Part shown: piece by piece, positions 45,637 to 54,981 of the stretch | How the letters are laid out: the number at the start of each line of letters is the position of its first letter | Position numbering within the stretch: position 1 is the first letter of the stretch | Assembly: GCF_001644605.1 (NCBI RefSeq) | Contig: NZ_CP011388.1 | Span: forward strand, 202,001-266,000 | DNA length: 64,000 nt | Source: Paenibacillus swuensis | Lineage (GTDB): Bacteria; Bacillota; Bacilli; Paenibacillales; DY6 | Direction of reading: 5' to 3' | Notes under the pieces: generated by a model | The model's database searches: none | Seen by the model: only the letters and a program-made list of their open reading frames with translations | What the model was told of the DNA's origin: nothing | Made by a program: the position numbers and the translations under genes

Positions 45637-48600
45637 GCACCTATTTGGAAACGATTCATGTGCAGTTGATATTAGCGGAAAGCGGGGATGCACTCCTGTG
45701 GGGAACGGACGATTCCGATTATACCGTAGCCGGTTGGAAGTTCAGGCAGCTGTTATTTGCCTGGCATGAGGAGTCGTTTTACGGCACAACCTTGGAAACC
45801 CGCGTGATGGAAGATCTGGCGGTTACGATTCTTCCCGCGGAGATGGCGCTGTCCTTCTTTGGTAACCCCCAGCTCATCAGCCCGGTGGAATGGGCCTGGT
45901 CCGACGACGCCAAGCGTGTGCTGAAGGCGGCCCCCGCGTTGTTACGTATGGCGGGCACGGGAGCACATCATCATCCGAGCTATCGCGCTTATCTGAACGG
46001 GACATTGCAATGGACATGGGATGTGGACGCCATGAATGCCGAGGACCGTGAATTGCTGGCGACATTCACGGATTCGGAGGTGGATCAGGAGTTGCTTGCG
46101 GGACTACAGGCCGCTTTCTCGGCAGCGGTCTTTGAACGCCATTACAACAACGAGGCGGCCGCGGCTGATTTGCGGCGGGAGTATCCGTTGTTGTTTAACA
46201 AACCGGCTGTTGCCGCCGATGTAGTGGGCACGGATGCTGAAGGTCATTTGGCTCTCGAGGCTACAGACGAGGCCGTCGGGCGCATGCTGCGCGCGGCGGG
46301 GGATGCCGGCGAGAAGGATTGGCTCGTGTCCATCGGCTGGAAGCCGGACACCGCGCCATTCCGACCCGCGCTGCAGCTGCTCGAGCCGTCGGATGAGGCG
46401 CCGGACTGGCGTCTTCAGCTTGTCCTGCAGGACAAGCAAGACGTCGCGTCCCTTGCGCCGATCCGGCTGCACGCCGACGGCTCCGCCGCGGGCGCCTGGG
46501 CGAGCGCGTGGACGCCGCATGTGCGCGAGCGCTCCGCCGGCTGGCTGACGCGGCTTCGCGCGGCGCTGCCGGCTGTCGCCGCGGCGGACGCGGGCTTTGA
46601 CGCCGAGAAGCTCGGCGATGAAGCCGCGTGGCGGTTCCTGACCGCCGAGAGCCGCAGGCTGTTGGACGCCGGCTGGCAGGTACTCCTGCCGGCTTGGTGG
46701 GAAGCCGCGAGCCGGAAGAAGCCGCGGCTTCGGGCCCGCGTCAGCGCCGACACCGGCGCCGTGTCCGGCCGGGACGGCGAGTCGCTGTTCGGGCTGAATG
46801 CGCTGATCGATTTCGATTGGCGCATAGCGATTGGCGACGCCGACATCAGCGAGGAGGAGTTCCTTGACCTCCTCGCCCGGAACGAGCGCCTGGTGCGCTT
46901 CCGCGGGCAATGGATCCAGCTGGATCCCGCCCTGCTGGGCCAGATCCGCAAGCTGATGTCCAGCGTGGACCGCGAGCAGGGGCTGTCGTTTCAGGACGTG
47001 CTCCAGCTGCATTTGCTCGGAAACGCCGACGAGGATGTTGCCGGCGGAGACGAGGCTTTGTCCGAGGAGAGGCGTCTCGAACAAGAGCATCGCGTCCGGC
47101 TCGAGGTTGAGCTGAACGACCATCTGGCGAAGCTGATGGGCCAGCTGAACCAGCCCGAGGCTTGGGCGAAGGTGCCCGTGCCTGCGGGACTGCGCGCCGA
47201 GCTGCGCTCATACCAGCAGGACGGCTTCGGCTGGCTGACGTTCTTGCGCCGTTACGGGCTCGGCGCCTGTCTTGCCGATGATATGGGCCTCGGCAAAACG
47301 GTGCAGTTTATCGCGTACCTGCTGCACATTAAAGAGAGCCATGCGGCTTATCAGGCGGAGTTGGCCTCAGGCCCCAAAGCTGCTGATTTCACTCCATCCA
47401 CTTTGGCTCCTTCCCTGCTCATTTGTCCGACATCTGTTCTAGGCAACTGGCAAAAGGAACTGACCCGATTCGCCCCGGACCTTCGCGTCCTCCTGCATTA
47501 CGGCAACCGCCGGTTGACGGGCGAGGCGTTTCATGCGGCAATAGCTGAGGCGGATATTGTGCTTACTTCATACGCGACAGCGAATTTGGATCAAGAGCTT
47601 CTGCAAGAGTTGACATGGACATCCCTATGTCTGGACGAAGCTCAGAACATCAAGAACGCCCAAAACAAACAATCCGCAGCCGTCCGTTCTTTAAACGCCC
47701 GACACCGCGTCGCGTTGACAGGCACACCGATTGAGAACCGGTTATCGGAGCTTTGGTCTATATATGATTTTATGAATCCGAATTATTTGGGGAGCCAGCG
47801 GTCGTTCCAGAACCGTTTTGCCAATGCGATTGAAAAGAATCGGGATGAACAGCGCACCGCGGACTTGCAGAAACTCATTAAACCTTTCATGTTGAGGCGC
47901 AAAAAGAAAGATCCCGCCATCCAGCTGGATCTTCCCGACAAGAACGAGATGAAAGTATATGTTCCGCTTACGGCGGAGCAAGGAGCGATGTATGAGCAGG
48001 CTGTGGCGAACCTGATGGAGCGGATGCAGAAGCTGGAGGGTATCGAGCGCAAAGGCGCGATTCTGGCGGCGTTAACGCAGTTGAAGCAGCTTTGCGATCA
48101 TCCTGCGCTTTTGACCAAAGATGTGCCGGTGGATGGGCAAGCCGATGTTCGTTCAACGGCGGCCTCTGCGATTAAGGCAGGTGCATCTGCATCACAACCT
48201 TCAGAGAATGTTGCCGTTCAACTCACCGAGGACACAGTTGCTCAGCACATGGGGGATCTTGACGTTGCTCGCGCGGAAGATCAGGTGTTCACGGAGGCGT
48301 TCATCGGACGTTCCGCTAAACTGGACCGGCTGCTTGCCATGGTCAAGGAGCTTCGGGAGGAAGGCGATCGTTGTCTGATTTTTACCCAGTATTTAGGGAT
48401 GGGACGTATGCTCAAAGGGGTATTGGAGCAAGAATTAGCGGAGCCCGTCATGTATCTGAACGGCAGCACGTCGAAGAATGAGCGTGACCGCATGATTGAA
48501 AGGTTCCAATCCGGTGATCCGGCGGAGCCCGCGGTGTTCATTCTTTCGCTTAAAGCCGGAGGAGTCGGGCTGAACCTGACCGCGGCCAACCATGTGTTCC

Positions 48601-48854
48601 ATTTCGACCGTTGGTGGAATCCGGCGGTGGAAAATCAGGCAACGGACCGCGCTTACCGCATGGGCCAAACCCGTGATGTGCAGGTGCATAAATTCATTTC
48701 CCTGGGCACGCTGGAGGAACGCATCGACGAGATGCTCGAGAACAAAATGGCGCTCAGCGACAACGTCATCTCCACTTCCGAGGGTTGGATCACCGAGCTG
48801 TCGACGGATGCTTTGAAGGATCTGTTCACATTGCGGAAAGAGTGGGTCGGCTAA
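45633..48854 (+). CDS. SNF2/Rad54 family DEAD/DEAH-box helicase
   Basis: 1073 residues. The N-terminal about 500 residues carry the bacterial SNF2-associated region (very GC- and Ala-rich between 46260 and 47200). The SNF2 ATPase follows, with Walker A DDMGLGKT near 550, DEAQ near 667 and LTGTPIENRLSELWS. A helicase-C lobe ends with QATDRAYRMGQ near 1003. An insert rich in Ala/Ser/Val (about 830-880) interrupts the second lobe. It translocates on double-stranded DNA using ATP; the bacterial role is unsettled (remodelling, repair or polymerase recycling). It is co-transcribed with the SWIM gene. Confidence 0.92.
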   Translation: MSTYLETIHVQLILAESGDALLWGTDDSDYTVAGWKFRQLLFAWHEESFYGTTLETRVMEDLAVTILPAEMALSFFGNPQLISPVEWAWSDDAKRVLKAAPALLRMAGTGAHHHPSYRAYLNGTLQWTWDVDAMNAEDRELLATFTDSEVDQELLAGLQAAFSAAVFERHYNNEAAAADLRREYPLLFNKPAVAADVVGTDAEGHLALEATDEAVGRMLRAAGDAGEKDWLVSIGWKPDTAPFRPALQLLEPSDEAPDWRLQLVLQDKQDVASLAPIRLHADGSAAGAWASAWTPHVRERSAGWLTRLRAALPAVAAADAGFDAEKLGDEAAWRFLTAESRRLLDAGWQVLLPAWWEAASRKKPRLRARVSADTGAVSGRDGESLFGLNALIDFDWRIAIGDADISEEEFLDLLARNERLVRFRGQWIQLDPALLGQIRKLMSSVDREQGLSFQDVLQLHLLGNADEDVAGGDEALSEERRLEQEHRVRLEVELNDHLAKLMGQLNQPEAWAKVPVPAGLRAELRSYQQDGFGWLTFLRRYGLGACLADDMGLGKTVQFIAYLLHIKESHAAYQAELASGPKAADFTPSTLAPSLLICPTSVLGNWQKELTRFAPDLRVLLHYGNRRLTGEAFHAAIAEADIVLTSYATANLDQELLQELTWTSLCLDEAQNIKNAQNKQSAAVRSLNARHRVALTGTPIENRLSELWSIYDFMNPNYLGSQRSFQNRFANAIEKNRDEQRTADLQKLIKPFMLRRKKKDPAIQLDLPDKNEMKVYVPLTAEQGAMYEQAVANLMERMQKLEGIERKGAILAALTQLKQLCDHPALLTKDVPVDGQADVRSTAASAIKAGASASQPSENVAVQLTEDTVAQHMGDLDVARAEDQVFTEAFIGRSAKLDRLLAMVKELREEGDRCLIFTQYLGMGRMLKGVLEQELAEPVMYLNGSTSKNERDRMIERFQSGDPAEPAVFILSLKAGGVGLNLTAANHVFHFDRWWNPAVENQATDRAYRMGQTRDVQVHKFISLGTLEERIDEMLENKMALSDNVISTSEGWITELSTDALKDLFTLRKEWVG

Positions 48855-48865
48855 ACGCCGTTTAG

Positions 48866-49210
48866 TGCGATATCCCTTTCACTCAGTTCATTGTAATTAC
48901 TGGATATGTATGTCCATATGTCAAAAAAGGGCGTTATCCCTTTCTCTCAGCAACTATAATTTTCCTGAATGTTTAAATTGCAAAAACCACCAACTTGAAT
49001 TATATAGTGCTCCCCGGGACATTACTTCTGCCAAATTCCTGCAACCGAGTCGCTTTAGTGCTCCCAGGGACATTATTTCGATGAATTACCTGCAACTGAG
49101 TCAATTTAGTGTCCCTGGGATATTATTTCTCGGTAACACACCAGCTGAGTCTTCGGGATATCCCACTTTTGAGCATTATACACACTTACTGAGTCTTCGG
49201 GATAACCCCG
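48866..49210. repeat. Degenerate palindrome-rich tandem array
   Basis: The gap after the SNF2 gene (424 bp) has no credible gene. From about 49006 it holds units of about 50 bp, each with GAGTC (49047, 49097, 49146, 49190) and a small palindrome, first AGTGCTCCC(A/C)GGGACATTA and later GGGATATCCC or GGGATAACCCC. Two related units (GCGATATCCC, GCGTTATCCC) begin at 48868 and 48930. The spacing is irregular, unlike CRISPR. Confidence 0.7.
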
Positions 49211-49225
49211 CATTCCCCAACAAAT

Positions 49226-49271
49226 AAAGGCAATGCCGCTGACCCGCTCGGGATCATATGGCATTGCCTTT
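49226..49271 (-). terminator. Terminator after the M24 peptidase gene
   Basis: A 12-bp stem AAAGGCAATGCC (49226-49237) pairs with GGCATTGCCTTT (49260-49271), loop 22 nt, followed on the minus strand by ATTTGTTG. Confidence 0.65.
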
Positions 49272-49278
49272 TACTCAT

Positions 49279-50388
49279 TTACACACCCAACCGCCGCAGC
49301 TCTTTAGGGAACGAGGTCAACACCTGGGGGTTACCATGAATATCAATATAAATATTGTCCTCAATTCGCACGCCCCCGACACCCGGCACATACACCCCCG
49401 GCTCAATGGTGAAGAGCATGCCTTCCGCCATCGGCAATGGGTTATTGCCCGCGATGGAAGGCGCTTCGTGCACATCCATGCCGAAACCGTGACCGACACG
49501 ATGAGGGAAGTACTCGCCGAAGCCACGCTCTGTGATTTCTCCCCTAGCGGCGGCATCCAGGATCCCGATCGGCTTACCTACCTCCACCGCGGCAATTCCG
49601 GCCCGATTGGCGGCCAACACCGCTTCATAGATGCGTTCCTGCTCCTTCGTCCCCTCTCCCACAAGGAAGGTTCGGGTAATATCAGAGCAATAGCCGTCCA
49701 CGACAACGCCCATATCGATTATCAAGAAGCCGTCTCGCTCGATGGCCGCCCCGCCCGGAGATCCATGCGGAAGTGCAGAACGGGCTCCCGTCAGCACAAT
49801 AGTACTGAACGCCGGTGCGGACGCCCCCAGCTTTTTCATCTGGAACTCGAGCTCAGCTGTTAGCTCAGCTTCAGTCATGCCTACCCGGGCGCGTGCGACC
49901 GCATGCTCCATGACTTGCTCAATGACTCCGATGGAAGTACGCACTTTAATGATTTCCTCCGGACTTTTGCAGACTCTGAGCGACAGCACGAATTCTTCGA
50001 TATCCTCAAACTTGGCGCCGGGCAACGCTTGTAAAATCAGTTCTCCCTTGCTCAAAGATACACTGTTCATCTCCAGCCCCACCCTAGTCACGCCTTTCCC
50101 CAGCTCGCGGCTCAACACTTCATAAGCATTATCCGTATCGGAAATGCCTACAACCCGCTGAACATATCCCGCAGCCTTCGCTTCTTCCACATCCAGTAAC
50201 GGCACAAACAGCGTTTCTTCCCCGGTCCGGCCATCCACTGCATAAGCCAAAAACCGCTCATGCGGATTACAACGGAACCCTGTAAAATAATACACATTAA
50301 GAGGTGAGGTGATTAGCGTTGCGTCTATATTTTGCCCCTTGAGATAGTCAAGCAATTGATTCTTTCTGGTTTCAAAAATCGTTTGCAT
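49279..50388 (-). CDS. Xaa-Pro peptidase (M24 family aminopeptidase P/prolidase)
   Basis: 369 residues behind AGGAGG. A creatinase-like N-domain (about 1-130) precedes the pita-bread M24 domain. Metal ligands are seen as DMGVVVDGYCSDITRT (two Asp), HRVGHGFGMDVHE (His), IEPGVYVPG (Glu) and RIEDNIYI (Glu). It removes residues next to proline from short peptides in the cytoplasm. It is monocistronic with its own terminator. Confidence 0.92.
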   Translation of the reverse strand: MQTIFETRKNQLLDYLKGQNIDATLITSPLNVYYFTGFRCNPHERFLAYAVDGRTGEETLFVPLLDVEEAKAAGYVQRVVGISDTDNAYEVLSRELGKGVTRVGLEMNSVSLSKGELILQALPGAKFEDIEEFVLSLRVCKSPEEIIKVRTSIGVIEQVMEHAVARARVGMTEAELTAELEFQMKKLGASAPAFSTIVLTGARSALPHGSPGGAAIERDGFLIIDMGVVVDGYCSDITRTFLVGEGTKEQERIYEAVLAANRAGIAAVEVGKPIGILDAAARGEITERGFGEYFPHRVGHGFGMDVHEAPSIAGNNPLPMAEGMLFTIEPGVYVPGVGGVRIEDNIYIDIHGNPQVLTSFPKELRRLGV

Positions 50389-50516
50389 CTACATTCCTCC
50401 TGCTTCTTTTTTTCTAACCATTATAACTTATAACCTTACGTCTTCCTAAATCCACTGTATTGGACACAAAACAAGACCATTCTCGCGAAAGGTCCCGTGT
50501 CTTACATCCTATTCAT

Positions 50517-51383
50517 TTACCCATACATGCAAAATCGTTTCCGCCCCGCGCCCTTTGCCCTATACAACGCAACATCCGCTTGCTTCAGTAAAGCATGAAT
50601 ATCTTCATTGTTGTAGCGGACCGCCACGCCGATGGATGCGCTTAGCCTCATTTTGCCATCCTGCAGTGTAAAGGGCATGTCGAACATCGACATAATGCGT
50701 TCCGCCATCCGCTCGGGGGAATCCTCGCAATCCACATGGGTCGCCACAATGAATTCATCGCCGCCCAATCGAATGAGAATATACTCGGAGTTGAAATGAC
50801 TGTGCAATCGGCTTGCCACCTCTACCAAGACCATATCTCCGGTGTCGTGTCCGTGGTTATCGTTGATTTTTTTGAAATGATCCAGATCGAACATACATAG
50901 CACAAGCGGATTCGTCACATGCTCCAGCAGATATCTTCGGTTAAACAGTTTCGTTAACTCGTCATGATAGGCGTAGTTGCGGAGCTGTTCTTCGTTACGC
51001 TTGCGTTCCGTTGTATCCCGGGTGACACTGATAATATATTGCACTTCTCCGTCATCGTCCATAATGGGTGTTAGCAGGCTTTCACCGCTCAACATACCGT
51101 TGGGCATCAAGACACCGTCCTCAAAGCGGATCGGCTTCCGTTCTGTGAGCACACGGGTATAATTATGGTGAAGGTACCCCGCCATCTGGGGTGATTTATT
51201 CGTTTCTTCAAAAGAAAGGCCTACATCCTTCATAGACACGCCGCTGAAACGGGTAGCCATCCGGTTCACATACACATAAGTGAAGTTGCCGCCTTCCACT
51301 TTCATGATATAGATGGAATCTTCCAGCTGATCCAGCATCCCGGGAAGCAGCTCAGCCAACTCTAACATCGTCGATGGTTTCAT
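50517..51383 (-). CDS. PAS-GGDEF diguanylate cyclase
   Basis: 288 residues, with AAAGGAG before the ATG. A PAS/PAC sensor (about 12-130, ending ISVTRDTTERKRNEEQL) is joined to a GGDEF domain with an intact RLGGDEF (about 203) and FDLDHFKKINDNHGHDTGD. The I-site RxxD is not present. It synthesises c-di-GMP in the cytoplasm; the PAS ligand is unknown. There is no EAL domain and no operon partner. Confidence 0.9.
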   Translation of the reverse strand: MKPSTMLELAELLPGMLDQLEDSIYIMKVEGGNFTYVYVNRMATRFSGVSMKDVGLSFEETNKSPQMAGYLHHNYTRVLTERKPIRFEDGVLMPNGMLSGESLLTPIMDDDGEVQYIISVTRDTTERKRNEEQLRNYAYHDELTKLFNRRYLLEHVTNPLVLCMFDLDHFKKINDNHGHDTGDMVLVEVASRLHSHFNSEYILIRLGGDEFIVATHVDCEDSPERMAERIMSMFDMPFTLQDGKMRLSASIGVAVRYNNEDIHALLKQADVALYRAKGAGRKRFCMYG

Positions 51384-51489
51384 GAGGGTCTTGCTCCTTT
51401 ATACCGCACAATTAATAAGCCATATATTAACTATATTAACTATTGTTGCTCAAATGTAAAGAAGGTAATATGTAGGATAGAGGTGACCT

Positions 51490-52938
51490 ATGGAAGAGGA
51501 ACAGCTGGTGTATAAGCTTTGTACATATTGTAATGAGTCCAAGATGTTATCCGAATTTCTTCGTCGGACGGGCAAAAGGTCGGGAGCCGGCTCACGCCGC
51601 GGCGCTTGCCGCTCCTGCAGGAAGCTCAGAAAACCAGGTCAAGAGATCGAAACGCCTTCAGCGAAAATCGCGCGAGTCGAGGACAAGCTGCTGACTGAAG
51701 TACAGCGGCCGACGGTTCAGTCCGCGCTTCTTAAAACCAGGACCGCGCTCCCGAGACCGCTCACGGAACCGGCGGAATTGGCGTTGTCGCGCGTGCATGA
51801 GTTGGCCGCGACCCGTCAGGGGATCGTTCGAATGCGCGGCCGAACGGATAAAGGCCGGCGTTGGGTGCAGGAAACAGATTTAGCGACAGCCGTCAATCTC
51901 GTTGTGGAGCACGCCGCCGTGGTGGTGAACCGGAATACGGTTCGCCGATTGTTTTCGAACCGGTCTTTTCGGGAGTATTTATTGAAGCGGGATCGTTATA
52001 CTTGTTATTTTTGCGGGGGATATGGGGACACTATCGACCACTTGCTGCCGCGGGTGAAAGGCGGTCATACCACGCCCGTGAACTGCGTAATCGCATGCAA
52101 CCTCTGTAATCAGATCAAGGCTGCGCGGGATGCGGACGAGTTCATCCGTTCGTTGGCTGAAAGCCGAATCGGCATGATGGAGCTGTGGCTTCAGATGAAT
52201 GAAGCCCGCGAAGCGAACCCGGACCGCACCCTGCTCATTGGTGTGGACGGTTGCGGCGGTTCCGGCAAAAGCACCTTAGCCGAGCGCATCCGCTTGGCTT
52301 ATCCGGACGTCACCGTTGTGCATCACGATGATTTCTATAAGCCGCGCGCGCAGCAGAGGCCGTTCACACCGGATGTGGCCGAGGTTGGGGCCAACTTTGA
52401 TTGGCGGCGGCTGGAGGCGCAGGTGTTGCGGCCGGCTACGAGCGATCGGCGTGTGCAAGAACAAGGCTTGGGAAAAAGCGTGGCGAAGGGGCCGGGAAGT
52501 GTCGAGGCGGTGCGCACGGGAGAGGTTCAAGTTATGGGCACGGGAAGGGGCGAGGTGCTGGGCACGGGAAATGGCGCGAAACCGAGCGCAGGATCTGGTG
52601 AGGAAATGAACCATTGTGCCTTCAAGGCCGGTATCTCCCGACCTATGCGCTACCAGCGCTATGAATGGGACAGGGACGCTCACGCCGAATGGATCACAAT
52701 ACCCCAGGGAGGTATTGTAGTCGTTGAGGGAGTCTATTCGCTTCGGCCGGAACTGGTCGACTATTACGACCTGACAGTCTGGGTAGAAACGCCCCGCGAC
52801 CTGCGTCTCCAACGCGGATTGGAACGGGACGGCGAACAAGCCCTGCCGTTCTGGCAGGACTGGATGGCGGAAGAGGACCTGTATATGGAGAGGACCCACC
52901 CGCAGGAACGGGTGCGATTGGTGTTGGCCGGAGTGTAG
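51490..52938 (+). CDS. HNH endonuclease fused to uridine-kinase-like P-loop NTPase
   Basis: 482 residues, with AGAGGTG before the ATG. Three parts are visible: a Cys4 zinc ribbon (about 11-43; CTYC...CRSC), an HNH nuclease module (about 168-212; CYFCGGYGDTIDHLLPRVKG and CNLCNQIK), and from about 250 a P-loop domain GVDGCGGSGKST with DDFYKP, a late PMRYQRYEWDRD segment and WVETPRDLRLQRGLERD, as in uridine/phosphoribulokinase-like enzymes. A low-complexity insert of about 60 residues (about 318-378) splits the kinase. The frame is open throughout. A nuclease and a nucleoside-type kinase on one chain is unusual, and the function is unknown; repair-coupled salvage or defence are guesses. It stands alone, divergent from a c-di-GMP cyclase. 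Confidence 0.82.
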   Translation: MEEEQLVYKLCTYCNESKMLSEFLRRTGKRSGAGSRRGACRSCRKLRKPGQEIETPSAKIARVEDKLLTEVQRPTVQSALLKTRTALPRPLTEPAELALSRVHELAATRQGIVRMRGRTDKGRRWVQETDLATAVNLVVEHAAVVVNRNTVRRLFSNRSFREYLLKRDRYTCYFCGGYGDTIDHLLPRVKGGHTTPVNCVIACNLCNQIKAARDADEFIRSLAESRIGMMELWLQMNEAREANPDRTLLIGVDGCGGSGKSTLAERIRLAYPDVTVVHHDDFYKPRAQQRPFTPDVAEVGANFDWRRLEAQVLRPATSDRRVQEQGLGKSVAKGPGSVEAVRTGEVQVMGTGRGEVLGTGNGAKPSAGSGEEMNHCAFKAGISRPMRYQRYEWDRDAHAEWITIPQGGIVVVEGVYSLRPELVDYYDLTVWVETPRDLRLQRGLERDGEQALPFWQDWMAEEDLYMERTHPQERVRLVLAGV

Positions 52939-53140
52939 TGATAGGTCATGAGGCATGCAATGATTTGTCTTTAGCATCCGATGGCTCATAGCGAATAGTA
53001 ACCAATGTTGAATAGACTGGGTTCGTAATCGGTGGTGCCTATAACACAATAGCTACCATCCCTCCCCTTAACGAACCTAACTACCGTGATGTGTTACCCG
53101 TTTACGCTAAATATGGAGATATCCTGTAACTAACCTCAGA

Positions 53141-53201
53141 TAGAGTAACGCTTTTCCTTCATGTGCAGTCGAGGCGACACACGAAGGAAAATGACTACTC
53201 T
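53141..53201. repeat. Long intergenic hairpin with conserved TGTGCAGTC
   Basis: Outer arms TAGAGTA/TACTCTA and inner arms TTTTCCTTC-A-TGTG (from 53152) with CACACGAAGGAAAA (53178-53191), one mismatch. The loop side reads GTGCAGTCGAGGCG, matching the hairpin at 4490-4542. The surrounding 428-bp gap (52939-53366) otherwise holds only a GTTTACGCT remnant of the 4358-type repeat, a terminator and no gene. Confidence 0.65.
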
Positions 53202-53311
53202 ATTTCACATTTATCCTATCTAAGCTCCAAAATTTGAGTAATTCAGCATCATGTCAGTGTAAAATGTTTCCATAACTATGCATCGGTCGGTATTCGCTTC
53301 CGAAAGGAATA

Positions 53312-53357
53312 TGAACAAAGAACAAAGACCAACCACCCAAACTCGGTAGTTGGTCTT
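53312..53357 (-). terminator. Terminator of the amidohydrolase island
   Basis: AAGACCAAC (53325-53333) pairs with GTTGGTCTT (53349-53357), followed on the minus strand by TTTGTTCTTTGTTC. It lies 10 nt after the stop of the last gene. Confidence 0.75.
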
Positions 53358-53366
53358 GTATTAATT

Positions 53367-54959
53367 CTAAGGCTTCAACACAATTTCGCCCAACTCGACA
53401 TAGCCCGATGGCGAGATCCACAATCCTTCAACATTCTTCGAGATCGCAACCAAGTTTTCCGAGCTCCGGAACGGATACAACGGCACTTCGTTCAGCTCGA
53501 TTTGCTGGGCTTGCTCGTAGAGTATTTTGCGCTTATCCGCATCCTTCTCCTTACGTCCGTCCTCAATCAGTTTGTCGACCTCCGGATTGTTATAGAACGA
53601 ATGGTTGCCCGGCAGACCGGCAGAGGAGCTATGGAACAAATTATATTGGTTGTAGTCCGCATCCCCCGTCGCATTTCCCCATCCGCTGATGAACATATCC
53701 GTCTCGCCCTTCGTTGCTGCTTCAATATACGCGCCAAATTCCATCACCTTGACTTCAAGATCGATGCCGATGCCCTTCAACTGCGATTGCAGCACCTCGG
53801 ATACATTGACACGCGCCTTATTGTCGTTGGTGTACAGCGTCGCTTTAAACCCTTTGGCATAACCGGCATCCGCAAGCAGAGATTTGGCTTTGTTAATATC
53901 ATAAGCGTATCCCTTCAGATTCGGACTGTACCCGATGACCTTCGGACCCAGCGTGGAATGAGACACTTTACCGACATTGTTGTACACCCCGTTGATGATC
54001 GCTTCTTTATCGATGGAGTAGGCAATCGCCTGCCTTACGCGAACGTCGTCAAACGGCTTCTTCTTCGTATTAAATCCAATATGGTCGACGGCAAAAGATT
54101 CAAAACGCCCCAACGACATCGTCGACGAATTCGATACGCGGTCGATCTCGGTAATCGGCAGTTGCTCGGCGATATGCGCTTCGCCTGTTTCCACCATGGC
54201 TACGCGGGTGGCGTCTTCGGGCACTGTCCGGAACACCACTTTATCAAGTTTTGCTTGATCTCCCCAGTACTTGTCGTTCCGCACCAGTATGATGTCTTGA
54301 CCCGGCGTCCAGGATTCGAACGTGTAAGGTCCGGTCCCTGTCGGATGATTCGTCAGTTCTTTGCCGTACGTGTCAATGGCCTTCGGACTCAGGATGCCGC
54401 CCTCCGCGCTCGCCAATACGGACAACAGAGGGGCATAGGGGTATTCAAGCAGCATTTGGATCGTATAGTCGTCAACCGCTATGACTTCCTTAATCATGTT
54501 GAACATGTTGGCTTTTGGCGTAGGCTCTTCTTTGCTGGTGGCGCGCGCGATGGTCTTCTGCACCGCAGCGGCGTTGAATGGTGCACCGTCCTGAAACGTT
54601 ACGCCTTCACGCAATTTAAATTCCCAGGTGAGATCATCGATCTGTTTCCATTCCGTGGCCAAAAGAGGCTTGTACTCGCTGTTTTTATTCAACTCGACCA
54701 AACCTTCGTACACCTTATGCTGTACAACCGCCATGGAATTGAGCTGGGTGCTGTAATGCGGATCGAGGTTGTTGGCGTCGCTTAGACGGGCAATGACGAG
54801 TGTTCCGCCCGTGGCTTGCTTCTCCGGTTCCGCTGGCGTGTTCGTCGCGGCCGGCTCCGCGTTATTGCCCGAGCAACCGGTAAAGAGCGCCAAGGCGAGT
54901 AACAGCGTTGATCCGATTTTCCATTTATTTCTAGACTTCATCGTCGTGTTCATCATCAT
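53367..54959 (-). CDS. ABC transporter substrate-binding lipoprotein (SBP_bac_5), paralogue 1
   Basis: 530 residues, with AAGGGG 7 nt before the first ATG. Lipobox FTGC (Cys29). The DppA/OppA-type family is shown by LVIARLSDANNLDPHYS, LTWEFKLREGVTFQDG, GTGPYTFESWTPG and VRQAIAYSIDKEAI. It is clearly a sister of the protein at 60868-62487: both carry WGNATGDADYNQ and VKVME(F/Y)GAY. It delivers the substrate for this catabolic island. It is the last gene of the minus-strand run, 22 nt after a CodA-like amidohydrolase. Confidence 0.9.
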   Translation of the reverse strand: MMMNTTMKSRNKWKIGSTLLLALALFTGCSGNNAEPAATNTPAEPEKQATGGTLVIARLSDANNLDPHYSTQLNSMAVVQHKVYEGLVELNKNSEYKPLLATEWKQIDDLTWEFKLREGVTFQDGAPFNAAAVQKTIARATSKEEPTPKANMFNMIKEVIAVDDYTIQMLLEYPYAPLLSVLASAEGGILSPKAIDTYGKELTNHPTGTGPYTFESWTPGQDIILVRNDKYWGDQAKLDKVVFRTVPEDATRVAMVETGEAHIAEQLPITEIDRVSNSSTMSLGRFESFAVDHIGFNTKKKPFDDVRVRQAIAYSIDKEAIINGVYNNVGKVSHSTLGPKVIGYSPNLKGYAYDINKAKSLLADAGYAKGFKATLYTNDNKARVNVSEVLQSQLKGIGIDLEVKVMEFGAYIEAATKGETDMFISGWGNATGDADYNQYNLFHSSSAGLPGNHSFYNNPEVDKLIEDGRKEKDADKRKILYEQAQQIELNEVPLYPFRSSENLVAISKNVEGLWISPSGYVELGEIVLKP

Positions 54960-54981
54960 GGTTCATCCCCTTTTTATTTTC

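Noticed and set aside
46104-47123. Open frame of 339 codons on the minus strand inside the SNF2 gene
   Set aside because: It is the antisense shadow of a GC-rich coding stretch, with no ribosome site or recognisable protein.
49006-49210. CRISPR-like periodic repeats
   Set aside because: Units are degenerate, the period drifts from about 51 to 44, and there are no cas genes in the window.
52276-53049. Open frame of 257 codons on the minus strand overlapping the HNH-kinase gene
   Set aside because: Antisense shadow with no motif; the plus-strand frame has clear HNH and P-loop motifs.
53502-54785. Open frame of 427 codons on the plus strand
   Set aside because: Antisense to the binding-protein gene with all its motifs; the translation has no domain and odd composition.
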